Below, piece after piece: positions 1 through 12,076 of a stretch of 64,000 bases of DNA. Location: positions 2,635-66,634 of the forward strand of contig NAOQ01000351.1 in assembly GCA_002751075.1 (NCBI GenBank), written 5' to 3'. The notes below the pieces were generated by a model that ran no database searches, had not been told where the DNA came from, and saw only the letters and a list, made by a program, of their open reading frames with translations. How positions within the stretch are numbered: the first letter of the stretch is position 1; every line of letters begins with the position of its first letter. The stretch is from Ichthyophonus hoferi (taxonomy: Eukaryota; Opisthokonta; Ichthyosporea; Ichthyophonida; Ichthyophonidae). Both the position numbers and the translations under genes were made by a program.

Positions 1-1321
1 TAATACAAAGATTTTAACACTCTAGACAACACAGCTCTTTTCTCCTTTTTTCAAGTTACATTTCTCTATGACCCAAAATGCTAGTAGTGCTATTTATAAT
101 AATAATAAAGATCACCTCTTTCTTGCAAGGACATAATATTAATTATTCGCTAACTAATTTTAGGAAGTGCTTAAGATCAAGTTGCAGAGCTCTTGTTAAT
201 GCAATTTAAGGTTTTCAAAAGATTAGTTGAATACAGACGGTAGTTAAACAAATAAATGATTGCATATGAACTGAACCGGTCTAATAAAACAGAGTGCATT
301 CTTCAATAATTCGCATGTCATTAATTGTTATGTAATAAACATAGATCTGTTCACAAATGCTTTTTGTTACTTCACCAGGTTGATTTTAGTGCTTGTCTGA
401 ATAGCTTTATACTGTGAGCAGAGATATCACATACAAGGGATGGAGATAGTTGTGTACATCCATGTAGGTTCTAAAGGCTCATGCCCAATATTGCCTATTA
501 CAAATTGTATGATTATCTATTAAGATGACAAGAGGTAGACTACTACTAAGTATTGCTAGAATAACCATTAATAAATTTCTAGCCATTCTCAAAGTCAAGA
601 ACTTCTTTGATATGATTAGTTGGTCATAAAGCACATTTTAATATTACCTAAGGCCAATATGCTGGCTCTAAACATCACAAGGATCCTAAGTAAGGTATGG
701 GCTAACTGTTCATATTTTAAAAGATAATAACTGGTAGGTGTGGAGAGTAAAGCTGACAGAACTTCAAGGTTCAAAAAAAAAGGAAATCAAGCATACTAGA
801 ACAATGTACATATTGCTGGGTTTAGTGGTTAATCTTGCAAGATAAATATCATAATTAATAAAGTTCGAGAAATACATTAACTTGTATGATGACAATAGGG
901 TAAGTAAGATAAAGAGCAAACAGTTTTTTGGAAATCAATTTAAGAATAGTTTACTCAAGCTAAAATGGGAATGAAAGCTAGCATAGACCCATAGCATTCA
1001 AGTCACTGTAGTCTTTCTAATTTTGATATAGGTGACAAGAGCACGACCAAATTGCTAAATGGTAACCAAGACCAAATTGCTAAATGGTAACAAGGGTATT
1101 ATTATCTAATAAATAACCGCCAGGTCAACCTTTGTCATAATTTAGTTGACTTTTTAGTACAATTGAGCAGGTGGTTTTTGTGTTGTTCTTGCTACCCATG
1201 TTTTACTACACCATACCCATCACCATGCCATAGCACCTTAGACGTGTTCCTACTCTCAGCTACACTTCATAGCAATCCTTCATAGCTTCTCTTGCCTGTG
1301 CTTATATTTATATTGCACTAT
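1..1321. other. AT-rich flank without a recognisable gene
   Basis: This stretch holds only short chance reading frames and no splice-linked coding segment that I can recognise. It lies just beyond the stop codon of the NSUN6-like gene, so part of it is presumably that gene's 3' untranslated region. A 22-nt direct repeat near 1045-1091 is listed separately. Confidence 0.6.
1045..1091. repeat. 22-nt direct repeat, two copies
   Basis: The same 22 nt (beginning GACCAAATTGC) occurs at about 1045-1066 and again at 1070-1091, separated by 3 nt. It looks like a small local duplication with no coding context. Confidence 0.85.
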
Positions 1322-4300
1322 TTAGTGTTTTGGGGTTGTTCCATTGTTGCATTTTCTCTCTGATTCTACCAATGTAGCAGGTGTAATCACCAAGAACTTT
1401 GCAACAAAGAAACCAGGAAAGTCATCATTAATGGCAGGATCAAAACGTTGGACCAACATAGCTTCCTCCTTTGATAGTCCAGCCCCTAGCAGGCCAGGGC
1501 TTCCCAGCCGGGGGTTCTGTATAACATAAGGACAATAAGAACTAGTTGATCCATGACCTTCAAATTGACGTGCAACCTCCTTCTTTATCAACCCCCAGAT
1601 CTAGGTTCATCCAATCAACATGAAGTGGGATCATGGCAACAGATGAGTGGGTATTATTAAGGAAACTATAGCTAAAAACAGCCTTTAAGTGGAATTATGC
1701 TAGATAAATGCTTATACACTAGGAAACCCCCTTTCCACTATGCAAAACTAAATCTCCTTATATGTAGGGATATAGGCATAACCAATACATACATTTGCTA
1801 CATAAAAATGAAGGTACAGGAGAAAAAAAAGAAAAAGAAAAAGTCCATATGCCTAGTGTATAGGACTGAAAAAGAATAAAGATAGCCATATAGGAAAGGC
1901 AGTAAACGCACCTGGGGAATTAGCTGCAAGGAGGGATAAGTATCTAAGGCCCAACGCACCATCCCCTCATTCTCCAGAGGGCTGATAGTACACGTGGAGT
2001 ACACTAAGATACCTCCAGCCTACACCAATCCATGTATCAATACTTGTACTATCACTATCTACTAATGCTAGTAGTACTGTTAAATACAAAGGACACATCT
2101 GCACCCCTACTCCTACCACCATTATTATATGTTAAACATTATTAGACACCACCACAATATTAAGAAGGTTTTTACACCTAGGTTAATATAGTCAGTATAG
2201 CTATAGGGATAGTGTGAAATAGAATCAACAAGACCACAACATATAGATAGGTGCAAGGCCCACTAAGTCCCAAGATAAGGACTTCTGGCCATGTCATTAC
2301 AGATCAACATAGATACAACTAAATGGTTGGGTAGTTATATATAGATGAGATGCTAGTAGTTGTTGTACTAGAGTAGCATGTAGTAATAGTGCAATATCTA
2401 TAAAGCAAGCCTCAAGGAGGCTTAGAGGAGAGTAGCATTCATACTCATACTAATTAAAAAGAAAGATAAAAATGTCTATTTAGAGAGAAGAACAAGGAGC
2501 AATCATATATATATATATATATATATATGCCCTAAATCTGTGACTCAGGCTGGTAGTACATCATTACAAAGGATTCATAACATGATTAGTTATGCATGGC
2601 TACTGATAGGATGCTGCAAGCTGAATGGACCAATCATAGCCAGCAGGACTTAACGCCTACCTAGCCAAACTCCCGACCAAGCATATTAAAAAATTGCAAA
2701 TACTTAGGAAGGTTGAGTTGAAACAATATTATAAGACCACACAGAGAATTGATATTAATCACCATCTGGCATAATATCTAAAATGCATGATACATGGTTT
2801 CACACACATTCTCCAGATATTCATTGATAGCCAATCTAGCTTTTGATTGCATTCAACCCAATCAAGTCTATCACTAATATCCTTCTCCACGTAAGCCAAT
2901 CTATCAGTCATGGAGGAAGCAGTTTCTACATCTAGATAGCAAATCAAGACCATTTGCACGAAGCCCTACTAATTGGGCTGATAACATCATCATATTCCTG
3001 AAAGATAGACAGCATCAAGTTAGTGTACATGAAAGATAAAAGGACATTATAGCTCCTTACTTTGACTAAGCACATGGCTTGGTGGAAGAACAGCCGCTGG
3101 TAGCCAGGGTATCCATTCAAATTGTGTAGGGTCAGATCTGCAGCCATGCGTGGACGCAGACCTAAGGTAGATATTAGGCACTATGCTCCAAAGTACTCAC
3201 ATACACTCCCACAGGCCGTGTCCCATTCTCCATGCTAGTTAGATGGTCCATCCCTATATGCCCAATGAAAGACAATCATGTAATATCCACTAACAACTAA
3301 AGTGTATAATGAAGACAAGAGGGCACGAGCCTGACCTAAGGCACTGCAGGGTCCATCCAGCAATACCTTGTCAAAGCTCTGAGGTGGCAACATAAATGGC
3401 CCACTCCCCTACCACCCCAATGGTATAAGCAGGATGACCATAATGCTGTTAAGACTTCAATCCTATAGCCCAGACAAAAGTCTAATGAGGTGTACATCAC
3501 ATCCAATACTAACCATTTGCTTCTGATTGGCAAGGTGTAGACGAAGATCTAGGGGCCACCCAATAATTAGTGCCTAAAAATATGCAATCATATCTCTAAC
3601 CATCCTTCACCCACCATCATAAGCCATGGGACTAAACTGTGGGTCCACTAGATGGGTGGAGTCCCCAGCATAGGCCATTACAGACTGCAGGCCATGTCTG
3701 CTGGCTTTAGCTTGCACCTTGGCTGCCTTGGCCTCATTGCGGTCTACTGCAACCACCACACCCTGCCCTAGATGTTAGTAACACACATGGAGGGTCCTTC
3801 CTCTCTGTAGGGCCTGGCTATACCTGATCTTTCATAAGTGCAGCCAGATGCACAGTTTTTCCTGCCAAATACAACCCACTGTCAGACCACATGCCCTATC
3901 TCCTCTCACAGGACCCTGGGTCATACCCCTACTACACACCTCCTGGAGATGAACACATATCCACTACTGCCTCCCCTGGGAGTGGCTTTAGAACGTGGGC
4001 CGCCACAGTTGATGGTATTGTCTGTGGGGCCCCTCACCTGTCAGTGGCATCTCCTCTACACTTCATGTATGGCCAGGTAACTACACAAACCTGAAGGTCC
4101 AGCCCAGGCATTGTGCCCAAGTCTACCAGGGAGGGCAGGGAGTAGATAGGGGCAGTTACAGTCTGCAGGGTAGCCAGGACACTGTGAGTCCTAAGGCAGG
4201 GTAGTAACACAGGAACATAAAAATATCAAAATATATGACAGGTTTGATGGCTAGAGATCTATGCATGGATCAACAATCCCACTATATCATGTAGGTGTAA

Positions 4301-6397
4301 AGTGTTACACTCACCAAGCATATTAATGCTTATTTTTCAATAAGTCCTATCTAAGACTATATAATATCTCTCCCTCGCCCTACTCTAATGGCCCACTTAC
4401 CACAGCGATACCCTGTTGAGATTGGACTTTGAACAGACTGTCTATCTCCTGCAGGCCCATGGGTTACTATCAGGTGGGGTTGACAGCTTTAAACTAGTAG
4501 GAGATAGTGGGAATGGCCCCCATTCTAGAGATAGAGGCACGCCTAGTAGGTTCTTATCACCATCATTCCACTGCTACAACCTATGCCATATATAACTGCT
4601 AGACCAACACTACAAAATAACCCACACCAACACATGCATAATTACCACACTCCTCCTACAGAATATATATACGCAGACAGTACCCAGACTCACTTACAAT
4701 TTCTGCCTGACCATTGCCAACCAGTACCAAGCCTAATGGTATAAATCCCTTCTTCTGACCTTTCTTACACTTTCCATGGACGTCAACCATTACTGACACC
4801 ATATCACCCCCACGAACTGTATCAGACCTGTTAGCAACCTTAGTCTGCCAACTCTCTGGTAACAGAATTATGCAGTGCAACATAGCAGTATATACAACTT
4901 ACTATTAGGAGTAGCTGCCTTAATACCTGGCTGTTGGCACAAAGGGTAGGCCAAAGTATGGGGGATAATGGGGAGAGGAAGGGGTAAGTTAGTGGTGGGC
5001 AATAGTCAATAGTATAATCAGTAATGGTATAATATAGTATGACGGGCAAGGTGGGGTGGCCATACAGAGTGTATTAACCATGGATGTTGTTAGGACCTCA
5101 GGGAGGGTGGGGGAAGAGGGTGACATAAGATAGAGTCAAAATGTGTACAGCGAGTGAGAAGGAAAGAGAATGAAGAGGTTATGACCTAGATACAGAGATT
5201 GCAATGTATGCTATATTGCTATTTCAGACCTGAAACAAGGGCAGAAGGGAAAAGAACAACTGAATAAGGAGAGCCAATGAGAGCAAGCCAATAAAAATGT
5301 AATCTGTTTAAAGGTATGGCAGGTAGGAGGCATTAGGGTTAGTTCCTGGCCAATTGGACAAGACCCTCTTTAAGATAGCTAATAGGCTACTAAGAGGATA
5401 GAAAGACAGAGCCTAGGAAGGAGGGAAATGGCTAGCTTACTGCATAGACGTTAGCCCCTCTTAGGATTGCAGTGCCACATCGTACATCGACCACGACCTC
5501 TGAAGGGATAGGTACTGTGTTGATATACAGGCAACCTTCCTTCCCTTCTTCCCTCCATTAGAGGGAGGAGTTGGTAAATATTATATTTATAAGGCCCACA
5601 AATGATTGGATATAGCCCATCCCTATGACCAGGTAAACCAATAACGATCAACTATAAGTACGTACTATATGGCAGTGAGGATATAAGCTGTACGATGGGT
5701 GCCCAAGCATGAAATGGGGACATGGAGGTAACCATCTATAGGTATATATGACCATAACGGGCCTCCCCATAGCCCATACCCATTATAGCTAACGACAAAC
5801 AGTGACCAGTGACCAGTGCCTACTATATATATACACTATGGGTCCAGGATGACAAGCTCGTCTCACTCCTACATACTGCGAGGCAATAGTTGTTGAGGCC
5901 TAGGCTCTCCTCTAGACAGCACCAGCACATCGTCAAGCAGTGGGTGCAAGGTAGGACTCTCTTTCATGCTCTCCTGTGTGCAACCCCCTCCCAACTCTCC
6001 CATGGCCTGCCTGATTTTCTCCAGGGCTGCAGAGGCATCTAGAATGTTAGACAGAAAGCGCACCGAGGTCACCAAGGGGGGACGGGCTAGAGCTGATAGG
6101 ATGTCGTCAAAGTGTTGGCTGCCAATGTGACTGGCCTCGGAGGAGTTGCCTGAGAGGATACAAGGGCCCCATGCTGTCAAACCATCTGATCCTTGCTACA
6201 AGCAATAAAGTGAGCTTCACACACTAGCCGCACACCTGCACTATCCCAATCATAGCAAGGAAGTAAACAGGCGTTGACTAGGGAAGAAGGTGGGCCATAC
6301 TTTGGGGATTGGCTTCAGCTGCATGTTTCTTATAGGCTTCTTGCAGCTGTTGATGTACCTCGGGGCAGAGTTGAAGTTGTCTCCCATCTACGTCCAT
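1322..6397 (-). CDS. NSUN6: NSUN6-like tRNA cytosine-5 methyltransferase (13 exons)
   Basis: The NSUN6 family methylates C72 in the acceptor stem of certain tRNAs, using S-adenosylmethionine. Minus-strand exons, 5' to 3': 6301-6397, 5877-6173, 5441-5514, 4698-4844, 4401-4448, 4091-4162, 3940-4021, 3824-3861, 3611-3762, 3336-3376, 3061-3161, 1912-2019, 1322-1600. All phases agree and give about 511 residues (human protein 469). The N-terminal part and PUA domain (to about residue 220) include RCGTAILRGANVYA and GKCKKG. The Rossmann domain shows the SAM-binding motif VVDMCSSPGGKT (about 262-275), DGPCSALG carrying the motif IV cysteine, and YSTCTISPLENEG carrying the catalytic motif VI cysteine. 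The end, QRFDP...GFFVAKF, is the family C-terminus. The ATG at 6395-6397 gives an N-terminus like that of the family. The acceptor of the last exon (1600 or 1582) is the least certain junction. The gene is divergent from the SDR gene. Confidence 0.93.
2505..2528. repeat. (AT)12 dinucleotide microsatellite
   Basis: An uninterrupted AT run lies in the long NSUN6 intron between the exons at 1912-2019 and 3061-3161. It is likely to vary in length between individuals. Confidence 0.9.
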
Positions 6398-6857
6398 ATT
6401 GCCACCTGTTGCCCAGCATAACACACTCCAAGTCAGGGAGAGAGAGGGGAAAGGTCCCAGTGTTGAATGAAAAAGAATTGCATATTGTTATCCCTTATGG
6501 TTAGGCCTTAGGGTGCTAGAAAGAGAGGAAATACCTTGAGAAAAGGGAGAGGCTAGTTAGTTAGTGTATAAAGAGATTATTACAATTATTATACAATTAT
6601 TATAATGGGTTAGTACGACAGAGTAGGCTAGGGTTATAGGGAGGGTGGGACGGTGGGGAAATATATTATATTATAATTATATTATTATGCTATAATATAT
6701 ACTATACATACTATAATATAATATGCTATACTATATACTGGACTATATTACAATATACTATACTATATTACAATATATTATTATTGTATATAACAGATTT
6801 TTCTTTTATGTATTTGTTGACTCAAGATTAAACAATAAATCAGAGTCATATTTTGCA
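6398..6857. promoter_or_regulatory. Divergent promoter between NSUN6 and the SDR gene
   Basis: The start codons of the two divergent genes are 460 bp apart, so this interval must hold both 5' untranslated regions and both promoters. Its centre (about 6655-6800) is a low-complexity block built from TATA, TATTA and ACAATA words. I cannot assign specific factor sites. Confidence 0.6.
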
Positions 6858-9800
6858 ATGACTTTTCTAGACGTTAATGCACTCTTCGTAGGTGTGCTGC
6901 TAGGCAGCTTGTTGCTATGGCTATTATCTGACATTCTTAATATTCCATTTTTGGACACTGCCAAAAGAGAAAACATAGCGAAGAGGTTTAAAAATAAGCA
7001 TGTGTGGTATGTATGGATATAAGCTGAAGGTATATGTATACTCTCTCCTCCCACATATGATGGAAGTTATGTTATCAGGCACCGTGTTCCGCCTCCCTTC
7101 TCAACGCCTACACATAGATTTTCTTATTACTCCTCTCCCTCTCCCCTACACTCCTTTTCCCTCTCTCCTACACTCCCTTTCCCTCTCTCGTACATCATAT
7201 GGCCCCCACCTGTACCTTATAGCCTTGTATACTCTACACAGCTTTAGTGTTTTTTGATGATACAGACCCCTCTCTATATCTTTCCTTTTCTTTCTTTCTC
7301 TGCCTATGTAGATATCTATACCACCAACAGCTCCCTCCTTATACGCTACGAGGTATCTCACCTTTTCCTTTCCTGTATGCTTATCTATGATTTGATTTCA
7401 TCCACACCCTCTTAGGATTACAGGGGCCTCAGACGGTCTAGGGGCGGCAATGGCCTTAACTTTAGCTGAGAACTGCCCTGATGTTCGTATTACCCTCACT
7501 GCACGGAGCCTACCTAATCTGGAAATGGTATATATAAGCCAATCACAGGGCAGGGAGGGTCACGGTGGGGGCTGTGGTGGGTATCATTACCACAAGTAGG
7601 CATTTTTATGGTCAGAAGGAGGAGGGGTGGGGCGGCATATATCTACATATGGTAGTCGATTGCAGGAGGGTGTGGGAGGACAGGAGAAATGGCGGGATAC
7701 ACGCACAGAGCATACCATAATAGGAAATATCACGCGAAGGTCAAAGCAACATGATGGAAGTTGATGTATATGGGATAAATATTAATAGAACCCAGTCATT
7801 GGCTAGGTATTGATAGTTATCATCTATATAGGCCCTATCATTGGGTGCGTGTTTATGACTATTACCTCTCTAGGCACCACGCTTAGCTGTATGTTAATTA
7901 CCATTACCTGTCTAGGTCTTATCATTGGATATGCGCTAATTGCCTACCTAGACTCGATTTAGCTACCCTCTTTAGATACAGTATTTGTGTAACAATCCAT
8001 TTCTTTCCAAATCCATATTCAAGAATTTATTTTTCTATATATATATGTCACCCTTTCTATGTCAGTATATGCAAACAAACCTTTCAATGCATATATAGAT
8101 ATGCATGTTTCATTATTCATTATAATATCTTCCCCTTTCCTTCTTTTCCTGTGGTTGCCTTCCCTTTCATATTCATTACACCCTTCTGTCTTTCTCCCAA
8201 TAGAAATCCGTACACATCCCAGCCATATGATATGATAATGTATTATTATTGGCTCCCTCGCTCCCTGTCCTAATAAGGCCTTATGTTGCACCTATTGTGA
8301 CTATCTTTAATTATTGGAACTATTTCAATCCTTTTCTTTTTATAAACGACTTCTTTGACTGCTAAGCTAAATATTGGACCTTATGTAGGCCCAAAGGCTG
8401 ATCCTATTTTATGCTTATGCCGTATAGGTGGAGGAGAAGATACTAGCACTGAGCTCACAGGCTCAGATTGTACCCATTGATATTCAGGTAAGTAGACCAT
8501 AATAACCTATAGACTGTAGTAACTTATAGACTATAATAACTATTATAGGCTATGGACTATAATAACCTATAGACTGTAGTAACTTATATACAATATTAAC
8601 CTATAGACTATAATAACCTATAGACTATAATAATTATAATAACCTATAGACTAATAACTATAATACCCTATGAACTATAATAATCTATAGACTGTGATAA
8701 CCAATGGACTATATTAACCCATAGACTATAATAACCTGTACACTATAATAACATATAGACTATAATAACCTGTACACTATAATAACCTATAGATTATAAT
8801 AACCTATAGACTGGAATAACCTATGGATTATAACCTATGGATTATAACCTATGGACTATAGTAACCAATCATTTATTCTTGCCTGTCTATAACTGATTGG
8901 CTCTCTGCTGACCGCTTATAAATGGGTTGATTCTTCTTGTCTCCCTATCATGCAACCATGCTATATCTAAACATAACCACAAGTAAATTCTGCCCTTAAT
9001 ACCCCACCATCTACTGCCACCCTTCCGTATCTCTCTAAGGATTATACCCCATCAATAGGATATATATACATGAGACACACAAATGCATCTCCCTAAACCA
9101 ATCACCTGGTTAAGCCTCTGCGGATGTGTTTTTGTTTATGTGTATTCATATATAGATTATGTTGCTCCTACATACTGTTTGTTCAATTACTACTTTATCA
9201 CACGCACAGTAATCCAATTATCTAAACACGGTTCTACATCTAAGGGACAAGACCCATAAACATGACGCATGACTCTCATATGGATATATAACCTACATAT
9301 AGGCTCGCAATATACCCATCGAGTAATCCTAGGTAGCACATCACAACCTATCTACTATATATATTAATCCATCCAGCCCCATCCTAAAAGTCAAGGGTCT
9401 CTAGTTATTTTTTGCATTTCAATAATTGTTGGCTAGATGCACACCTTCATTTCCCATATTTTATTTGCCAGCCTTATCTGAGTTTTCAAACCGGATTGAG
9501 CCAAGAATGTAAGGTCACATAACATTGCAGTGGATAATTTATTATTTAACGCTACTAGCTGCACCAATAAACATCCGTATATATGTCACTCTCAGTGGGC
9601 AGCCACTCGCCCAGCAGGACCCTGGCTAGATGGGTGCATGGCTGCAACCTGTGACACTATCACCTCACTCTAATTGGTTTATAGTTCTTTTCTTTGTGGC
9701 TTATTAGTTTTTTCCCAAGCCATTAGCCCGTATTAGACCAATGAGAACTACCCCTCTAGACCTGGGATAGCAGCTAATATGACAGGATAGGGAAGTGTAA

Positions 9801-12076
9801 GATGTAGATATCCGCCATATAGAGCCACGGCCATGTTGATTGCTATAACAACCGACAACCATGCCTTATTGGGTACCTATCATTGCACGCACTGGCCACA
9901 CTTCGATATCTTGAACCTTAGTAGGTTTTTGTTACCCACAGCAACCTTACAAATGTTCACCAATCACAAGATATACATATACAGTAAGCTATAGAAAGAG
10001 AGCATTAGTCATAAAAAGGCACTGGTAATTGACAATATTGCAATAGTAGCATATGATTGGTGATATATGAACTGCATACTATCCAATGAAAACATTCCTA
10101 GGCTAATTTGCCGAATGACCCCTGTGTCATGTTCAGGGCATCTTTTAAGCATTGGATCACATAGGGTGGGATAGTCCAATCGGAATCGAAATTGACATCT
10201 GGTCTTAATCTTTCTTACGTACATTTGATATACAGGACTGGCAGGCTGTAAATCGAGGGATACGATTGGTAGAGTGCTCTTTATTCGGGCATGTGGACGT
10301 TCTAATTGGTAGGGCATTGTGTGAATCATGTAGAACACAATTGAAATAGTGATGAGATAGGAAGAAGACAATGAAAAGGAGGGAGGGAAGGGACTGTGTG
10401 AGTGTGGGAAGATGTATGTAGATATAGACATAGATACATAATATAGTTCTTCCTCTCTCAAGCTGCCTATAAATATCTATTTGTCTACACATTTTTATTC
10501 CCTCTAGAGGGATAAAATGCAGTATGTTTATTTTTATTAAATAGTCAGTAGTATACAAGAAGCTAACTCACTTCCTCATACTATGCTAATGTCTACAACA
10601 TATACGCAAACCACCAGACATACGAACAGATGCACATATACATGCATAAACATGGTTACAACTACACAACCAGCACATACATGGATATCATTCTACCTCT
10701 TCGGGCTTCTTCCACACTCACAGCCAATGCAGGTATCAATCATTCAGGCAGGCCGTTTGCCCAGCTGGATGGTGATGTGATCTGCAAAGTAGTGCAAACC
10801 AATCTGCTTGGTGCAATTTATTGCGTACAGGCTGTGATTGGGGGAATGATTAAGAGGAATGCAGGCCAGGTAAGTGGAGCTGTGTTGATCACATGATATG
10901 GTCATGGGCCTGAGCACTGCCCCTTCCTAGACGATGTGCAGACAACTATAGATATATGGGTATAGATTTGACATAGGTACGATATATATATACTAAGATA
11001 CCTTGAGTGTCAGGCACATTAATGATTGATGCAATTATGATAGGTGGGTCATTATTGGTGGAACATGTGATGAAGGTAGGGTAGAGATGGAAGAATGGAT
11101 GCATAATTGGCAGCGCTCATGGAGATAATATATTCCTGGTTATGAACCTTTATGTATATTACTATATCCATATATGGGTCTGTTTCATTTTATTTTCTGG
11201 GGCAGGGATTGTGATTGGTGGAGTGACTGCGAGGAATGTGGAATGGGTCTATACACTGTAGTATATAATCAATGTGATCTCTATCTAATAACTAAGCTTG
11301 ATATACTATGGGTTAATAGGGATGTGAAGCCTGCAGTAGTGCTTTGCCCTACATACATTTTCTTATGGTAATTATTTTATATCAATATGATTTAATGGAT
11401 CAATCCTGCGGTTCCATTATGATTAAGTGTATCAAAAGGTGGGTGAAATATGTCATCCTATTAATTAAATTATCTAATGTCTTTTCAGATTGTAGCTATC
11501 TCCAGCCAAGCAGCCAATCGTGGGGTACCTGGGGCCAGTGTATATGGAGCCAGTAAGGCTGGATTAAGTAATTTTATAGAAAGTGTCCGCGTGGAGTTGG
11601 TAACGCAAGCACCTGGAATTACAGTTACTGCTGTATGTATAGGGTATACATGGTGGGGCCTTCTTGCTATTTGCATATGTTCATATCCTTATCTTGTCAT
11701 ATATACACATGCTATTCTGTTTATCTTACATTCTTATTCAGACCCCATTCTGCCCACCATATATTCTCGTTGTCCTCCTCATCCCACCCCCATCCCCTTC
11801 CTCCTTCCTCCTCCATCCATTTACATACTCCCTCTCCTCCTTCTACAGGTTCACCCCGGGTTTATTGACACATCAGCTATCCGCCATACTGTCCATCCGA
11901 AGCCTCTCATGCTAAGTACAACTAGGGCTGCCCTTATAACCCTCAATGCCATAGCCAACCAAGATGCTTATATAGGTTATCCCCGCCTTATGGAGCATGT
12001 GGTTCTGGGTATTGCTAGGTTACTGCCCTCTGCTTTATATGCATGGATAGTTGGGAACGCTGCTCCAGCCCACTAG
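6858..12076 (+). CDS. Membrane-anchored short-chain dehydrogenase/reductase, DHRS7-like (7 exons)
   Basis: This is an NAD(P)H-dependent oxidoreductase of the classical SDR fold; the substrate cannot be told from sequence. Exons: 6858-7006, 7416-7527, 8428-8487, 10236-10308, 10724-10869, 11489-11632, 11849-12076. All phases agree and give 303 residues, normal for the family. A hydrophobic N-terminal segment (LFVGVLLGSLLLWLL) suggests anchoring in the endoplasmic reticulum or another membrane. The cofactor motif is TGASDGLG, followed by ANAG (the usual NNAG with one change), a serine in ISSQ, and the catalytic pair YGASK. HPGF follows as in the family, then a C-terminus with MLSTTRAA and a hydrophobic tail. 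Position of the anchor and overall length resemble DHRS7-type enzymes more than KDSR. The fourth exon is short and weakly conserved but fits both phases. Confidence 0.88.
8495..8865. repeat. Minisatellite of about 17-20 nt in an SDR intron
   Basis: The unit CTATAGACTATAATAAC recurs about 17-20 times in diverged head-to-tail copies directly after the third SDR exon. The copies differ by substitutions (ACTGTAG, TGTACACT) and small length changes, which points to an old, repeatedly duplicated array. Confidence 0.85.

Noticed and set aside
2759-3147. Minus-strand frames inside the large NSUN6 intron
   Set aside because: Only 3061-3161 carries NSUN6 sequence in the right frame; the rest has no homology I know and no phase-compatible junctions.
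10009-10558. Minus-strand frames of 150 and 117 codons in the SDR gene
   Set aside because: No motif or splice context; they overlap the antisense of an SDR exon and AT-rich intron.
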